Assembly: GCA_964443025.1 (NCBI GenBank)
Contig: CAYUEL010000022.1
Span: 1-20,365, forward strand
Origin: JAJFKJ01 sp964443025
GTDB lineage: Bacteria > Pseudomonadota > Gammaproteobacteria > JABCZS01
Length of the DNA: 20,365 nt
Direction of reading: 5' to 3'
In this document: positions 12,662 to 20,365 of the stretch, in pieces
Layout of the letters: each line of letters begins with the position of its first letter
Numbering within the stretch: position 1 is the stretch's first letter
Translations under genes and position numbers: made by a program
The notes under the pieces: model-generated
The model's input: only the letters and a program-made list of their open reading frames with translations
What the model was told of the DNA's origin: nothing
Databases searched by the model: none

Positions 12662-14708
12662 TGTAAATAAGACATTTACGAGCGAATTTAAATTTCGAAG
12701 AAATTTTATTTTATTATTTGGAATATTATTATTGATTGTGGTCTCGGGCCCGCTTGTGGGCATCTACCTTTTGCATTTAGCAAAATTAGCTTTGTTACAG
12801 AATAACTCCGAAGCCTTAATGAATTACCTATCAGATCTTGCAATTCAAAAGTGGTCTGTCATAACAATTGCAAGCTTGGGTGTTATTAGCATAAGTTATA
12901 TTTTAAGGAAAAAAATAAATGCATTTTTGCAGCAATTAAAAGATTCAACGGGTCAATTGGAAGTCGTTCTAGAAGAAGCTGTTTTACCTATTATTACTAT
13001 CGATCAAATTGGAACGATAATGACCTTTAATAAGAGCGCCGAAAAATTCTTTGGATATACGAAAGAAGAAATTATGGGAAGAAATATTACCACGATACAG
13101 CCTCCAGAGGTTGCGTCCAAACATGATCAATATTTAAAGGATTATACGACAACCGGAAGGAAAACAATTATTGGAACGGGTCGTGAAGTAGTGGCTAAGC
13201 ACAAAAATGGTCATGCATTGCCAATTTATTTATCGGTAAGTGAGGCAAAGCTCAGTAAAGATGGTAAAAGCTTATATGTGGGTATGATCACAGATTTAAC
13301 TGCGTTAAAGCAAAATGAGCAAAAGCTTGATGCCATCATTGATGCTGCAGTGGATGCCATTATTACTATCAATGTAAAAGGAGTTGTGCAATCTTATAAT
13401 CGTGGTGCAGAAAAATTATTTGGTTATACAGCAGAAGAAATGATTGGTAATAATATTAAGATGATTCAGCCTCCAGAAACAGCTTCCAAGCATGATCAAT
13501 ACCTGTCTAATTACCTTAGAACCGGTAATGCCAATATTATTGGTTTTGGTCGAGAACTGGTTGCGCAGCATAAAAACGGAACTCCCGTTCCTATTCATCT
13601 TTCAGTAAGTGAAGTAAAGCTTAGCGAATCTGAAGAGCCATTATTTGTGGGTATTGCACGTGATATATCCGGTGCAAATTTGAAGCGAGGGGTTTCTGAA
13701 TACAGCGGCCTCATTGAAAAAATTGCTAATGGCGATCTAAGAACTCGTATTGAAACTAAAAAATACGATGGTGATTTGGCGACACTTGGAAGCTATCTAA
13801 ACGATATGACGGATAATTTAGCTAAAATTGCACGGCAAACTATTTATGCTAGTCATAATATTGTTTCTGGGTTGAAAGAGGTTAATGGCGCTATTGGTAC
13901 GCAAGCAAGTAACGCTGCAGAACAAGAGGCGGCCGTTAAAGAAACAACGGCTGTAATGGAGCAGATTAAAAATACATCTGCAGAAACATTGGAAAAAGCG
14001 CAGGTGCTAGGTAAATCAGCGGAACGTACGCACGAAGAAGGTCAGCGTGGCTTAGAAGCTGTTGAGCAGTCTGTTGCAAGTATGAGCACCATTAAAGATA
14101 AGATGACTGGGATTGCGCAATCCATTGTGAATTTAAGTAACAGGATGAAACAAATTGGTGAAACCACGTCATTGGTAAATGCACTTGCACAACAGTCAAA
14201 ATTGTTAGCGCTAAATGCTTCTATTGAGGCAGCAAAAGCGGGTGAGGCGGGCAAGGGTTTTGCCGTTGTTGCTTCCGAGGTAAAGGATTTGGCGGAACAA
14301 TCGCATCAAGCCACAGTCAAGGTTCAAAGCATTCTGGATGATATACAGCAAGCTACTGATAAAGCTGTAATGGTTACAGAAGAGGGTAGTAAAGAAGTTG
14401 ACACAGGCGTTATGTTGATCGAAAAAACAGGTGAAGTTATTAATAATCTTAACAATGTGATCGAGGAAACAACTGTCGCAAGCCAACAAATTGTAGCGGC
14501 AGTTGAGCAAGAGACAAAAGGCGTTGACGAAGTTTCAAAAGCTATGAATGAAATTAATAAATCCATTGGCTATTTGATATCTTCTGTTGAGCAAACGAAA
14601 AATATTTCCAAAGAACTTGAGTCCGTTGTCGAAAAGTTACAGGATAATGTCAACTTCTATAAATTGGAAGATCTCAGCATTGTGGGGAATGAAGCAAGTG
14701 GATCCTAA
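12654..14708 (+). CDS. Methyl-accepting receptor with tandem FixL-like PAS domains (WspA-position)
   Basis: A 684-residue inner-membrane receptor. Two membrane segments (about 17-42 and 68-85) leave a loop of only some 25 residues outside, so sensing must be cytoplasmic or in the membrane. Two PAS domains follow (about 102-218 and 225-341), repeated with a 123-residue period and more than half identical by eye. Each has 'SKHDQYL' and 'IIG-x-GR': His157/Arg177 and His280/Arg300. This His-to-Arg spacing of 20 equals that of the haem ligand His200 and Arg220 of FixL. A HAMP-like stretch (352-395) and the signalling domain follow, with hairpin tip 'KLLALNASIEAAKAGEAGKGFAVVASEV' spanning about 516-543. 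Ala/Glu/Gln-rich helices on both sides ('AAEQEAAVKETTAVME') should hold methylation sites. ATG 12654 is preceded by GAGGGA. It should feed CheA through the CheW proteins. Confidence 0.9.
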   Translation: MDNVNKTFTSEFKFRRNFILLFGILLLIVVSGPLVGIYLLHLAKLALLQNNSEALMNYLSDLAIQKWSVITIASLGVISISYILRKKINAFLQQLKDSTGQLEVVLEEAVLPIITIDQIGTIMTFNKSAEKFFGYTKEEIMGRNITTIQPPEVASKHDQYLKDYTTTGRKTIIGTGREVVAKHKNGHALPIYLSVSEAKLSKDGKSLYVGMITDLTALKQNEQKLDAIIDAAVDAIITINVKGVVQSYNRGAEKLFGYTAEEMIGNNIKMIQPPETASKHDQYLSNYLRTGNANIIGFGRELVAQHKNGTPVPIHLSVSEVKLSESEEPLFVGIARDISGANLKRGVSEYSGLIEKIANGDLRTRIETKKYDGDLATLGSYLNDMTDNLAKIARQTIYASHNIVSGLKEVNGAIGTQASNAAEQEAAVKETTAVMEQIKNTSAETLEKAQVLGKSAERTHEEGQRGLEAVEQSVASMSTIKDKMTGIAQSIVNLSNRMKQIGETTSLVNALAQQSKLLALNASIEAAKAGEAGKGFAVVASEVKDLAEQSHQATVKVQSILDDIQQATDKAVMVTEEGSKEVDTGVMLIEKTGEVINNLNNVIEETTVASQQIVAAVEQETKGVDEVSKAMNEINKSIGYLISSVEQTKNISKELESVVEKLQDNVNFYKLEDLSIVGNEASGS
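12957..13676 (+). repeat. Internal tandem duplication encoding two PAS domains
   Basis: Two units of about 369 bases (period 123 codons) are recognisable at DNA level. Examples are CAGCCTCCAGA at the start of the 'QPPE' codons and CATGATCAATA at 'HDQY' in both. Divergence is moderate, so the duplication is old but retained with the same key residues. Confidence 0.8.
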
Positions 14709-16767
14709 AAGTTACGCTCAATTGATGGAGGTTTTTCAAATAGAATTGGATGAAAACCTCCAGTTCATGACAGATTGCTTGCTGGCGCTTGAAAAGAACC
14801 CAAAGTCAAAAAAATCATCCGAGTTTATTGATGGACTTTTTCGAGCTGCGCATACTATAAAGGGTGCATCACAAGGTCTCGGTCTTGTTGAGATTGGTGA
14901 AATTTCACATCAACTGGAAACGTTATTTTCAGAGTTTAAGTCAGGAGTTATTAAAGTAAATACAGATATCTTTAATGCAATCTTTCGTGCCATGGATTGC
15001 ATGAAAGAATCTATGCAGGGGAAGCTAAAAAACACTCCTCCAAGTTTTGATCTAAAAGATGTTTTAGAAGCAATTAAAGGCACCTCAAAGAAAACCGAAA
15101 AAATTAAAGAAAAAATGGGGGATCAATCATCTTTATTTAATGAAACGATCAGGGTTTCATTAACAAAAATTGATACAATCAGTGCGCTTAGCGAGGAATT
15201 GCAAGGCTTAAAGCTACGCAATGATGATTTAATTGATCGATTAGAGTCAACATTAACGGAGATTTCTGAGGGTAATACAGAGATCCAAACAATTTTATCC
15301 GAGCTTTGGAGAAGTATGCGCGATAATAATACTGAGCTTGGTTTGAGTATAGGTAGTTTGCAAGAAAATATTCGTGTCATGCGGTTAGTTCCTGTATCAG
15401 TTATGCTTCATCCGTTAATGCGTACTGTGCGTGATATCGCGCAGCGACTTGAAAAGCAGGTCAGCTTCACTACCAAAGGCGATGAAATTGAAATTGATCG
15501 CTTAGTATTGGAAAATCTCAAGGATCCTTTGATTCACTTAATTCGAAACGCTATAGATCATGGTATTGAAGATCCAAGCATGCGCAAGAAAAATGGAAAA
15601 TCAGATGAAGGTAATATTAGTATTGAAATTAATGAAGAAAGTGGGCGCGTACTTATTTCTGTGACAGATGATGGGATGGGTATTGATGAAAAACGTCTTA
15701 AGGAAGTGGCGGTTAGTAAAAATATGATATCGCCTGAAGAAGCGCAAAAATTAAATCATAAGGATGCGCTAAATTTAATTTTTATGGCAGGGTTATCAAC
15801 AAAAAGTATTATCACGGATCTTTCGGGTCGTGGCGTAGGCATGGATGTGGTTTTGCACAATGTTCATAAGATCAAGGGAACGCTGTCTTTGAAAAGTCAA
15901 ATTCATAAAGGAACAACAGTTACCATTAGCGTGCCATTAACATTGGCAACAGATAGGGGCATGTTAATTAAGCTTTCTGGACAAACATTTATTATCCCAA
16001 CCGTTTCTATTTGGAGGATTTTGAATTTAACTACAGAGGACATTCACAGTTTAGAAGGCAAAAAGGTGCTCCATTTGAATAATGAAGCTATCGCAGTTTA
16101 TAATCTTGCTGAGATACTTAAGCTCGAAACACAAAAAGTAGAACCAGGGCAACAGATTTCCGTGTTAATTTTATATTTGGGTGTAAGTAAAATTGCTTTT
16201 TTAGTGGATTCAATCATAAGCGAACGAGAAATTGCTATTAAATCGTTATTACCTCCTTTATCAAAATCGCAATTTATATCAGGTGCCACATTAAGCGGAA
16301 GAGGGGATGTTATTCTTGTATTATCTCCCACAGATATAATCGCAGCTGCACAAAAGACTAAAGTATCTGGTATAGAGATCAAAAAAGAGCTGCAAAATAA
16401 GAAAACGAAGATCCTCGTAGTTGAAGATTCCATTACCACGCGCACCTTAGAGGTTGATATTTTATTAAATCGCGGGTTTGATGTAAAAAGCGCAGTGAAT
16501 GGCGTTGAAGCTCTGGAAATGCTGAGAAAAGAGTCATTTGATTTGGTTATTACGGATATCACCATGCCCGTGATGGATGGATTTGAATTAACAGAAAAAA
16601 TAAAGAAAGATGAAAAGCTTAAAGATATTCCGGTTATTATGGTGACATCTCTCTCGAAAGAGAGCGACAGAAAACGAGGTGTTGAAGTTGGGGCTAATGC
16701 GTACATTATTAAAAATCAGTTTGAGACTAAGGCTTTATTATCATTAATAAATGACATGGTGAGCTAG
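14689..16767 (+). CDS. cheA: Hybrid chemosensory histidine kinase CheA with C-terminal receiver (WspE-like)
   Basis: A 692-residue CheA-receiver fusion. The P1 domain comes first, with phospho-site His55 in 'AAHTIKGAS' (53-61). There is no clear CheY-docking P2 domain. The dimerisation region lies around 190-250. The ATPase domain follows with N box 'LIHLIRNAIDHG' (281-292), 'DDGMGI' (327-332) and 'GRGVGMDVV' (380-388). A CheW-like domain comes next (about 415-560, 'DRGMLIKLSGQTFIIPT'). The last part is a receiver (572-690) with Glu579/Asp580, acceptor Asp623 in 'VITDITMP', and Lys675 in 'AYIIKNQFE', all intact. The fused receiver can act as phosphate sink or output, as in WspE and FrzE. The chosen ATG 14689 overlaps the receptor gene by 20 bases and starts at the family N terminus. 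An in-frame ATG at 14587 would overlap by 122 bases and is unlikely. It also phosphorylates CheB and probably the CheY-like protein downstream. Confidence 0.95.
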   Translation: MKQVDPKSYAQLMEVFQIELDENLQFMTDCLLALEKNPKSKKSSEFIDGLFRAAHTIKGASQGLGLVEIGEISHQLETLFSEFKSGVIKVNTDIFNAIFRAMDCMKESMQGKLKNTPPSFDLKDVLEAIKGTSKKTEKIKEKMGDQSSLFNETIRVSLTKIDTISALSEELQGLKLRNDDLIDRLESTLTEISEGNTEIQTILSELWRSMRDNNTELGLSIGSLQENIRVMRLVPVSVMLHPLMRTVRDIAQRLEKQVSFTTKGDEIEIDRLVLENLKDPLIHLIRNAIDHGIEDPSMRKKNGKSDEGNISIEINEESGRVLISVTDDGMGIDEKRLKEVAVSKNMISPEEAQKLNHKDALNLIFMAGLSTKSIITDLSGRGVGMDVVLHNVHKIKGTLSLKSQIHKGTTVTISVPLTLATDRGMLIKLSGQTFIIPTVSIWRILNLTTEDIHSLEGKKVLHLNNEAIAVYNLAEILKLETQKVEPGQQISVLILYLGVSKIAFLVDSIISEREIAIKSLLPPLSKSQFISGATLSGRGDVILVLSPTDIIAAAQKTKVSGIEIKKELQNKKTKILVVEDSITTRTLEVDILLNRGFDVKSAVNGVEALEMLRKESFDLVITDITMPVMDGFELTEKIKKDEKLKDIPVIMVTSLSKESDRKRGVEVGANAYIIKNQFETKALLSLINDMVS

Positions 16768-16768
16768 A

Positions 16769-17827
16769 TTGAAAAAAAACAAAATTAGAGTGTTGATTGT
16801 TGAAGATTCTATGCTTATTTCAAAAATAATAAAAGACTGTATTCAACAAGAAAGCGATATGGAGGTTGTTGGTATTGCGACCAATGGACTTTTAGCGGTT
16901 GAAATGACGCGAGAATTGAAGCCCGATCTTATCACGATGGATATTATTATGCCGGAGTTAGACGGTATCGAAGCAACAAAGCGCATTATGTCAACAACAC
17001 CAACGCCTATTATTATTATCAGCAGTCATCTCGATGGAGAGATCTACAATACATTTAAAGCGCTTGAGGCCGGTGCATTAACTGCCATACCAAAGCCGAA
17101 AGATATTAATAATGCAAATTTTCAGCGAAAGCAACAGTATATTGTGAAAACTATTCGGGCTATGTCGGAAATAAAATTATCAAAACGAAGGGAAAAACAA
17201 AATCCTAGCATCAAAAAAACAGAGATTTCCAAAGAAAATTATAATAAAAAATATGACATCATTGCGTTGGGTTGTTCAACAGGCGGACCTGGTGCATTAA
17301 AAACTATTTTTTCAGCTTTACCTGAAGATTTTAATCTTCCCATTGTAGTGGTTCAGCATATTGGTTTGGGCTTTGGTGGGGCGCTTGCTACTTGGCTTGA
17401 TCAATTTACAAAATTAAAAGTTAAGATTGCAGATGATAATGAGCGATTACAGCCGGGGGTTATTTATGTTTCACCGGATAGTGTTCATTTGACTATTAGA
17501 CAAAGTAGAATAAATAAATCATATAATATCAATTTATTAGACACACCTGAAGTAGGTGGTTTTAAGCCTTCTATCAATGTGTTATTTGATTCATTAGCCA
17601 GCTATACTCAAGGAAATGTCATTGCTGGCCTTCTTACCGGCATGGGACAAGATGGGGCGGAGGGGTTATTAAACCTTCGTCATAAAAAATGCCGTACGTT
17701 TGTTCAGGATGCAGCAAGCTCAGTAATTTTTGGCATGCCAAAAGCGGCATTGGATAAAAATGCTGCTGATGATGTGTTGTCGTTAGACGAAATAGCAAAT
17801 TATTTAGTAACATTTGTGAAGAGATAA
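16769..17827 (+). CDS. cheB: CheB receptor methylesterase with receiver (WspF-like)
   Basis: A 352-residue response regulator and enzyme that removes methyl groups from receptor glutamates (and can deamidate Gln), opposing CheR. The receiver is residues 5-125, with Glu12/Asp13, acceptor Asp58 in 'LITMDIIMPELDG' and Lys109 in 'IPKPKD'. A basic linker (135-160) leads to the esterase domain with triad Ser170 ('GCSTGGP'), His197 ('VVQHIG') and Asp295 ('GMGQDGAEGL'). All residues are intact. The start is a TTG, supported by GGTGAG six bases upstream and one base past the cheA stop; the ORF has no ATG at the right place. In Wsp, loss of WspF locks the pathway on, so this gene should set the system's baseline. 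Confidence 0.95.
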   Translation: MKKNKIRVLIVEDSMLISKIIKDCIQQESDMEVVGIATNGLLAVEMTRELKPDLITMDIIMPELDGIEATKRIMSTTPTPIIIISSHLDGEIYNTFKALEAGALTAIPKPKDINNANFQRKQQYIVKTIRAMSEIKLSKRREKQNPSIKKTEISKENYNKKYDIIALGCSTGGPGALKTIFSALPEDFNLPIVVVQHIGLGFGGALATWLDQFTKLKVKIADDNERLQPGVIYVSPDSVHLTIRQSRINKSYNINLLDTPEVGGFKPSINVLFDSLASYTQGNVIAGLLTGMGQDGAEGLLNLRHKKCRTFVQDAASSVIFGMPKAALDKNAADDVLSLDEIANYLVTFVKR

Positions 17828-17836
17828 GATTAGCTT

Positions 17837-19552
17837 ATGAAAATATTGCTTGTCGAAGATAATATAAATGAAGTCAATATTGTTAAAGCATTGCTTTCCC
17901 AATCGCAAATTGAAAATTTTGAAATAGAAACCGCTCAAACATTAAAAGAATCAATTGATAAGAAATTTAAAAATCATTATGACATTGTGCTTCTCAAGCT
18001 TAATTTGCCGGATAGTCGGGGCATCGAGACAGCAGTGAATTTTCATAAATTTTGTCCAGACACCCCTATTATTGCAGTGAGCGATATTGATGATGAAGTT
18101 TTTACAGTCACTGCAATTCAAGCAGGAATACAAGATTGTATTGTGACCGGAACATACAATAAAAACATGTTGATTCGAACAATTTGTTTTGCCATAGAAA
18201 GGCAGCAGGCATTGATGATAAAAGATGACATTACTCGAAGAAGGGAAGATCATTTTTTAACGCATGATCAATTAACCGGATTGCCCAATAAACGATTTCT
18301 TATTGATTATCTTAATAGAAGTCTTGTCAATGATATTGAGCGCAAAAAGCGGTATGCATTGTTTAATATTGAATTACAAGGCTTGCAGCAGGTTAATTAT
18401 TCGTTGGGGTTAAGTTATGGCGACGTGTTACTTAAAAATCTTGGAAATCGTCTGAATGAATTACATAATGATGACGATGCTATCGTTGCTCGTTCAGAAA
18501 GTTTTCAATTTTCATCACTTTTACCTAAAGACATGGATGAAAAACAGGTATCCCATTTCGCTGAAGAGCTGCTTCTTCAGTTAAGAAAACCTATTATGAT
18601 TCAGGATGAGAAAATATCTATCACTACCAGCATTGGAATTAGCAGGTATCCTTGTGATACGCATGATCCAGAAGATCTTATCGAAAAAGCCTATATTGCT
18701 ACACGCATTGCAAAAGAAGAGGGATGGCATAAATATTGTTTGTATTCTAACAAGGTTTCAACGCAGTTTGATCAGTACACCGCCATATTTCATGACCTAA
18801 AAACAGCGCAAATGAATGGAGAATTATTTTTATTAATTCAGCCTAAAGTTGATCTCAAAACAAGAGCAACAGTTCGAGGTGAAGCGCTTATTCGGTGGCA
18901 GCATCCTAAATTGGGATTGGTTTCGCCAGGCCAGTTCATTAAAATTGCTGAAGAAACCAACATGATCGTTTCTATTGGAGAATGGGTGATACGAAATTGC
19001 CTGCAGCTTATTCGAGGCTTTAAGAAGAATCATCCGGATATTGATATTTTACCGATAGATATCAATATTTCTCCGGTTCAGGTGAGCCAATTAGATTTTA
19101 TTGAATCACTTGAAAGAATATTTAGTGAATATTCAGAAGAATTGCCTTATCTTGGAGCGGAAATAACTGAGAGTGCGATTATGTCTAATCAACGTGATGG
19201 TTTTGAGGTTCTTCGGTATCTCAAAAGCAAAAATACTCATATTTCTATTGATGATTTTGGAACAGGGTATTCATCGCTAAGTTACTTGAGGCTTTTACCT
19301 GCTGATACGGTTAAAATTGATCGGTCTTTTATCAAGGATGTTCATAAGGTTCCACATAATGCAGAAATTGTAAAATCGACCATTGATATGGTGCATGCGT
19401 TAGGAATGATGGTAGTTGCCGAGGGGGTTGAGGATGCAGAGGAAGTAAAATTTTTGACAGAGCATGGATGTGATCAGGCACAAGGGTTTTATTTTTCAAA
19501 GCCCATGTTACCTGAAGTATTCATTTCAAGTCTCAAAAAAAACCAGTTGTAA
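17837..19552 (+). CDS. Pseudo-receiver / degenerate GGDEF / intact EAL protein (c-di-GMP phosphodiesterase output)
   Basis: A 571-residue protein in the place of WspR. The receiver (1-120) keeps Glu7/Asp8 but reads 'VLLKLNLPD', so Lys54 replaces the phospho-acceptor Asp, and 'CIVTG' puts Thr104 where the conserved Lys belongs. A GGDEF-like domain follows (142-305) whose signature is SESFQ (220-224), so it should not make c-di-GMP. The EAL domain (315-570) keeps the metal and catalytic set: E-A-L-I-R (349-353), Asn410, 'EITES' (442-446), 'DDFGTGYSSL' (472-481), Lys493, Glu529 and Gln549. It is thus a predicted active phosphodiesterase hydrolysing c-di-GMP to pGpG. The degenerate GGDEF may serve as a GTP-sensing regulatory domain, as in some relatives. 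The ATG follows cheB by 9 bases with a weak ribosome site, suggesting coupling. Confidence 0.92.
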   Translation: MKILLVEDNINEVNIVKALLSQSQIENFEIETAQTLKESIDKKFKNHYDIVLLKLNLPDSRGIETAVNFHKFCPDTPIIAVSDIDDEVFTVTAIQAGIQDCIVTGTYNKNMLIRTICFAIERQQALMIKDDITRRREDHFLTHDQLTGLPNKRFLIDYLNRSLVNDIERKKRYALFNIELQGLQQVNYSLGLSYGDVLLKNLGNRLNELHNDDDAIVARSESFQFSSLLPKDMDEKQVSHFAEELLLQLRKPIMIQDEKISITTSIGISRYPCDTHDPEDLIEKAYIATRIAKEEGWHKYCLYSNKVSTQFDQYTAIFHDLKTAQMNGELFLLIQPKVDLKTRATVRGEALIRWQHPKLGLVSPGQFIKIAEETNMIVSIGEWVIRNCLQLIRGFKKNHPDIDILPIDINISPVQVSQLDFIESLERIFSEYSEELPYLGAEITESAIMSNQRDGFEVLRYLKSKNTHISIDDFGTGYSSLSYLRLLPADTVKIDRSFIKDVHKVPHNAEIVKSTIDMVHALGMMVVAEGVEDAEEVKFLTEHGCDQAQGFYFSKPMLPEVFISSLKKNQL

Positions 19553-19578
19553 TATCGGAAAATTAGGACTATTTTTTA

Positions 19579-19584
19579 TATAAT
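19579..19584 (+). promoter_or_regulatory. Possible internal -10 box before the CheY-like gene
   Basis: A perfect TATAAT follows a T run in the only sizeable gap (48 bases) of the operon, but no recognisable -35 stands at normal spacing. AAGGA (19590-19594) serves the next gene. Confidence 0.25.
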
Positions 19585-19600
19585 CACGTAAGGATATGCC

Positions 19601-19957
19601 ATGATGAAAATACTAGTGGTTGATGACAGCGCCACATCTCGCGCTCTCTTTCGGGCGTATATGCCGCGCAACGGGAAATATGAACTTTATGAAGCAGGGG
19701 ATCACGAATCGGCTATATCAATTGCTAAAGAAGTCAATCCTGATATCTGTGTTATGGATTACAACTTACCCAATAAAAATGGGGTTGAAATTGCCAAATC
19801 CATGATTGAACAAAATGTCATCACAAAATTTGTTTTAATGACAGCCAATACACAAAAAAGCATACTAGACGAAGCAAAGAAGCTGGGTTTTGTGGCGGTG
19901 CTTGAAAAACCATTGAATGCACAAACTGTCTCTAACGTGTTGGGGAGTTTATTGTGA
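19601..19957 (+). CDS. CheY-like single-domain response regulator
   Basis: A 118-residue stand-alone receiver. Asp8/Asp9 in 'LVVDDSATSR', acceptor Asp53 in 'CVMDYNLPNKNG', Thr81 in 'VLMTANTQ' and Lys103 in 'VLEKPLN' are all present, so it should be phosphorylated normally by CheA. This contrasts with the dead receiver just upstream. AAGGA stands six bases before the ATG; a second ATG follows directly. It overlaps cheC as TGATG, so the two are coupled, and CheC is the obvious phosphatase for it. Its target (flagellar motor, pilus machine or the kinase as a sink) is not visible; no motor genes are in the window. Confidence 0.92.
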   Translation: MMKILVVDDSATSRALFRAYMPRNGKYELYEAGDHESAISIAKEVNPDICVMDYNLPNKNGVEIAKSMIEQNVITKFVLMTANTQKSILDEAKKLGFVAVLEKPLNAQTVSNVLGSLL

Positions 19958-20365
19958 TGGAATTAACACCAAAGCAATACGATGCGTTAAAAGAAGTGGG
20001 CAATATCGGTGTGAGTAGAGCGGCGAGACAGCTTTCTGCGTTAACGCGAAAAAATGTATCTATCACTATTCCAGAAATAGTGATTACTACTGTTGATGAA
20101 GTTCTTAAATTATTTCATTTGTCGTTGAATGAATATCGTCCATCCATTACTGTGAGCATGTATGGTAGTTTGAAAGGATTAACAGTTCTTTTATTTAAAG
20201 CAGAAGATAGCACCCGTCTTTGTGAATTGTTTACAGAGCAACTTTTCCCTGCACAAGCCAAGGCTCAAAAACCTGAAGATGTTTTAGTTGAAATTGGAAA
20301 TATTATTATTTCATCGTCATTAGGTGCAATGGGTGATATGTTTGGGCAAGAAGTTTTTTTTGAGG
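19957..20365 (+). CDS. cheC: CheC-type CheY-P phosphatase, cut by the window end
   Basis: The first 136 residues of a CheC/CheX/FliY-family phosphatase. The family pattern D-x3-E-x2-N-x22-P is matched exactly by Asp9, Glu13, Asn16 and Pro39. A second D-x3-E-x2-N occurs at Asp108, Glu112, Asn115. Two active sites of this kind point to CheC rather than single-site CheX. It dephosphorylates CheY-P, and in other systems CheC also binds CheD, which is not seen here. The ATG overlaps the preceding stop codon. The gene runs off the window, so its length and downstream partner are unknown. Confidence 0.88.
   Translation, partial: MELTPKQYDALKEVGNIGVSRAARQLSALTRKNVSITIPEIVITTVDEVLKLFHLSLNEYRPSITVSMYGSLKGLTVLLFKAEDSTRLCELFTEQLFPAQAKAQKPEDVLVEIGNIIISSSLGAMGDMFGQEVFFE

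Noticed and set aside
14211..14566. Overlapping minus-strand frames within the receptor gene
   Set aside because: They oppose the conserved signalling domain and have no supporting signals.
16098..16706. Minus-strand open frame of 202 codons inside cheA
   Set aside because: Opposite a fully conserved CheW-like and receiver region of cheA; Ser-rich translation is typical of antisense frames.

Overview
The window is AT-rich bacterial DNA, most likely from a gammaproteobacterium. The evidence is a gammaproteobacterial-type tRNA-Ala(TGC) 3' end, a compact Wsp-like chemosensory operon, and a set of host-interaction-like proteins that recall host-associated Legionellales. That order-level placement is inference from protein style. 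There is no rRNA, CRISPR array, complete insertion sequence or recognisable integrase gene in the window.

Left part (1 to about 10,030): an accessory island at a tRNA-Ala gene. The window opens inside the tRNA. Its last 33 bases recur at 9998-10030, and a shorter copy lies at 6974-6984, so three att-like sites mark two segments that look like tandemly accreted elements. Segment 1 (39-6973) holds an AbiEi/AbiEii type IV toxin-antitoxin pair with its own promoter, operator and terminator. Next come three leftward genes that look like secreted or host-directed proteins: a chymotrypsin-fold protease with Cys at the nucleophile position, a lipase-like protein whose nucleophile Ser is Trp, and an aspzincin (M35-like) metallopeptidase. 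These sit between two copies of a 42-bp repeat, followed by an aldo/keto reductase. Segment 2 (6974-10019) holds a second, different AbiEi/AbiEii pair with a clear operator over its promoter, and an ankyrin-like protein with a low-complexity tail. A 69-bp remnant of a third abiEii gene follows the last att copy, as if another related element had been there and was deleted.

Right part (10,121 to the end): a rightward chemosensory operon in nearly the content of Pseudomonas Wsp: CheW, CheR with a C-terminal tetratricopeptide (TPR)-like region, a second CheW, a transmembrane receptor with two FixL-like PAS domains, a CheA-receiver hybrid kinase, CheB, a receiver-GGDEF-EAL protein, a CheY-like receiver, and CheC (cut by the window end). 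Most genes overlap or abut, so they should be co-transcribed and translationally coupled.

The output differs from Wsp. Instead of the diguanylate cyclase WspR, the output gene encodes a protein whose receiver has lost the phospho-acceptor Asp (Lys54) and the conserved Lys (Thr104). Its GGDEF signature is SESFQ, and its EAL domain keeps the main catalytic residues. It is therefore predicted to break c-di-GMP rather than make it, and not to be switched by ordinary receiver phosphorylation. The receptor's PAS domains each keep the FixL haem-ligand His and the distal Arg at the same 20-residue spacing. This makes an oxygen, NO or redox input linked to c-di-GMP breakdown the most testable hypothesis from the window.
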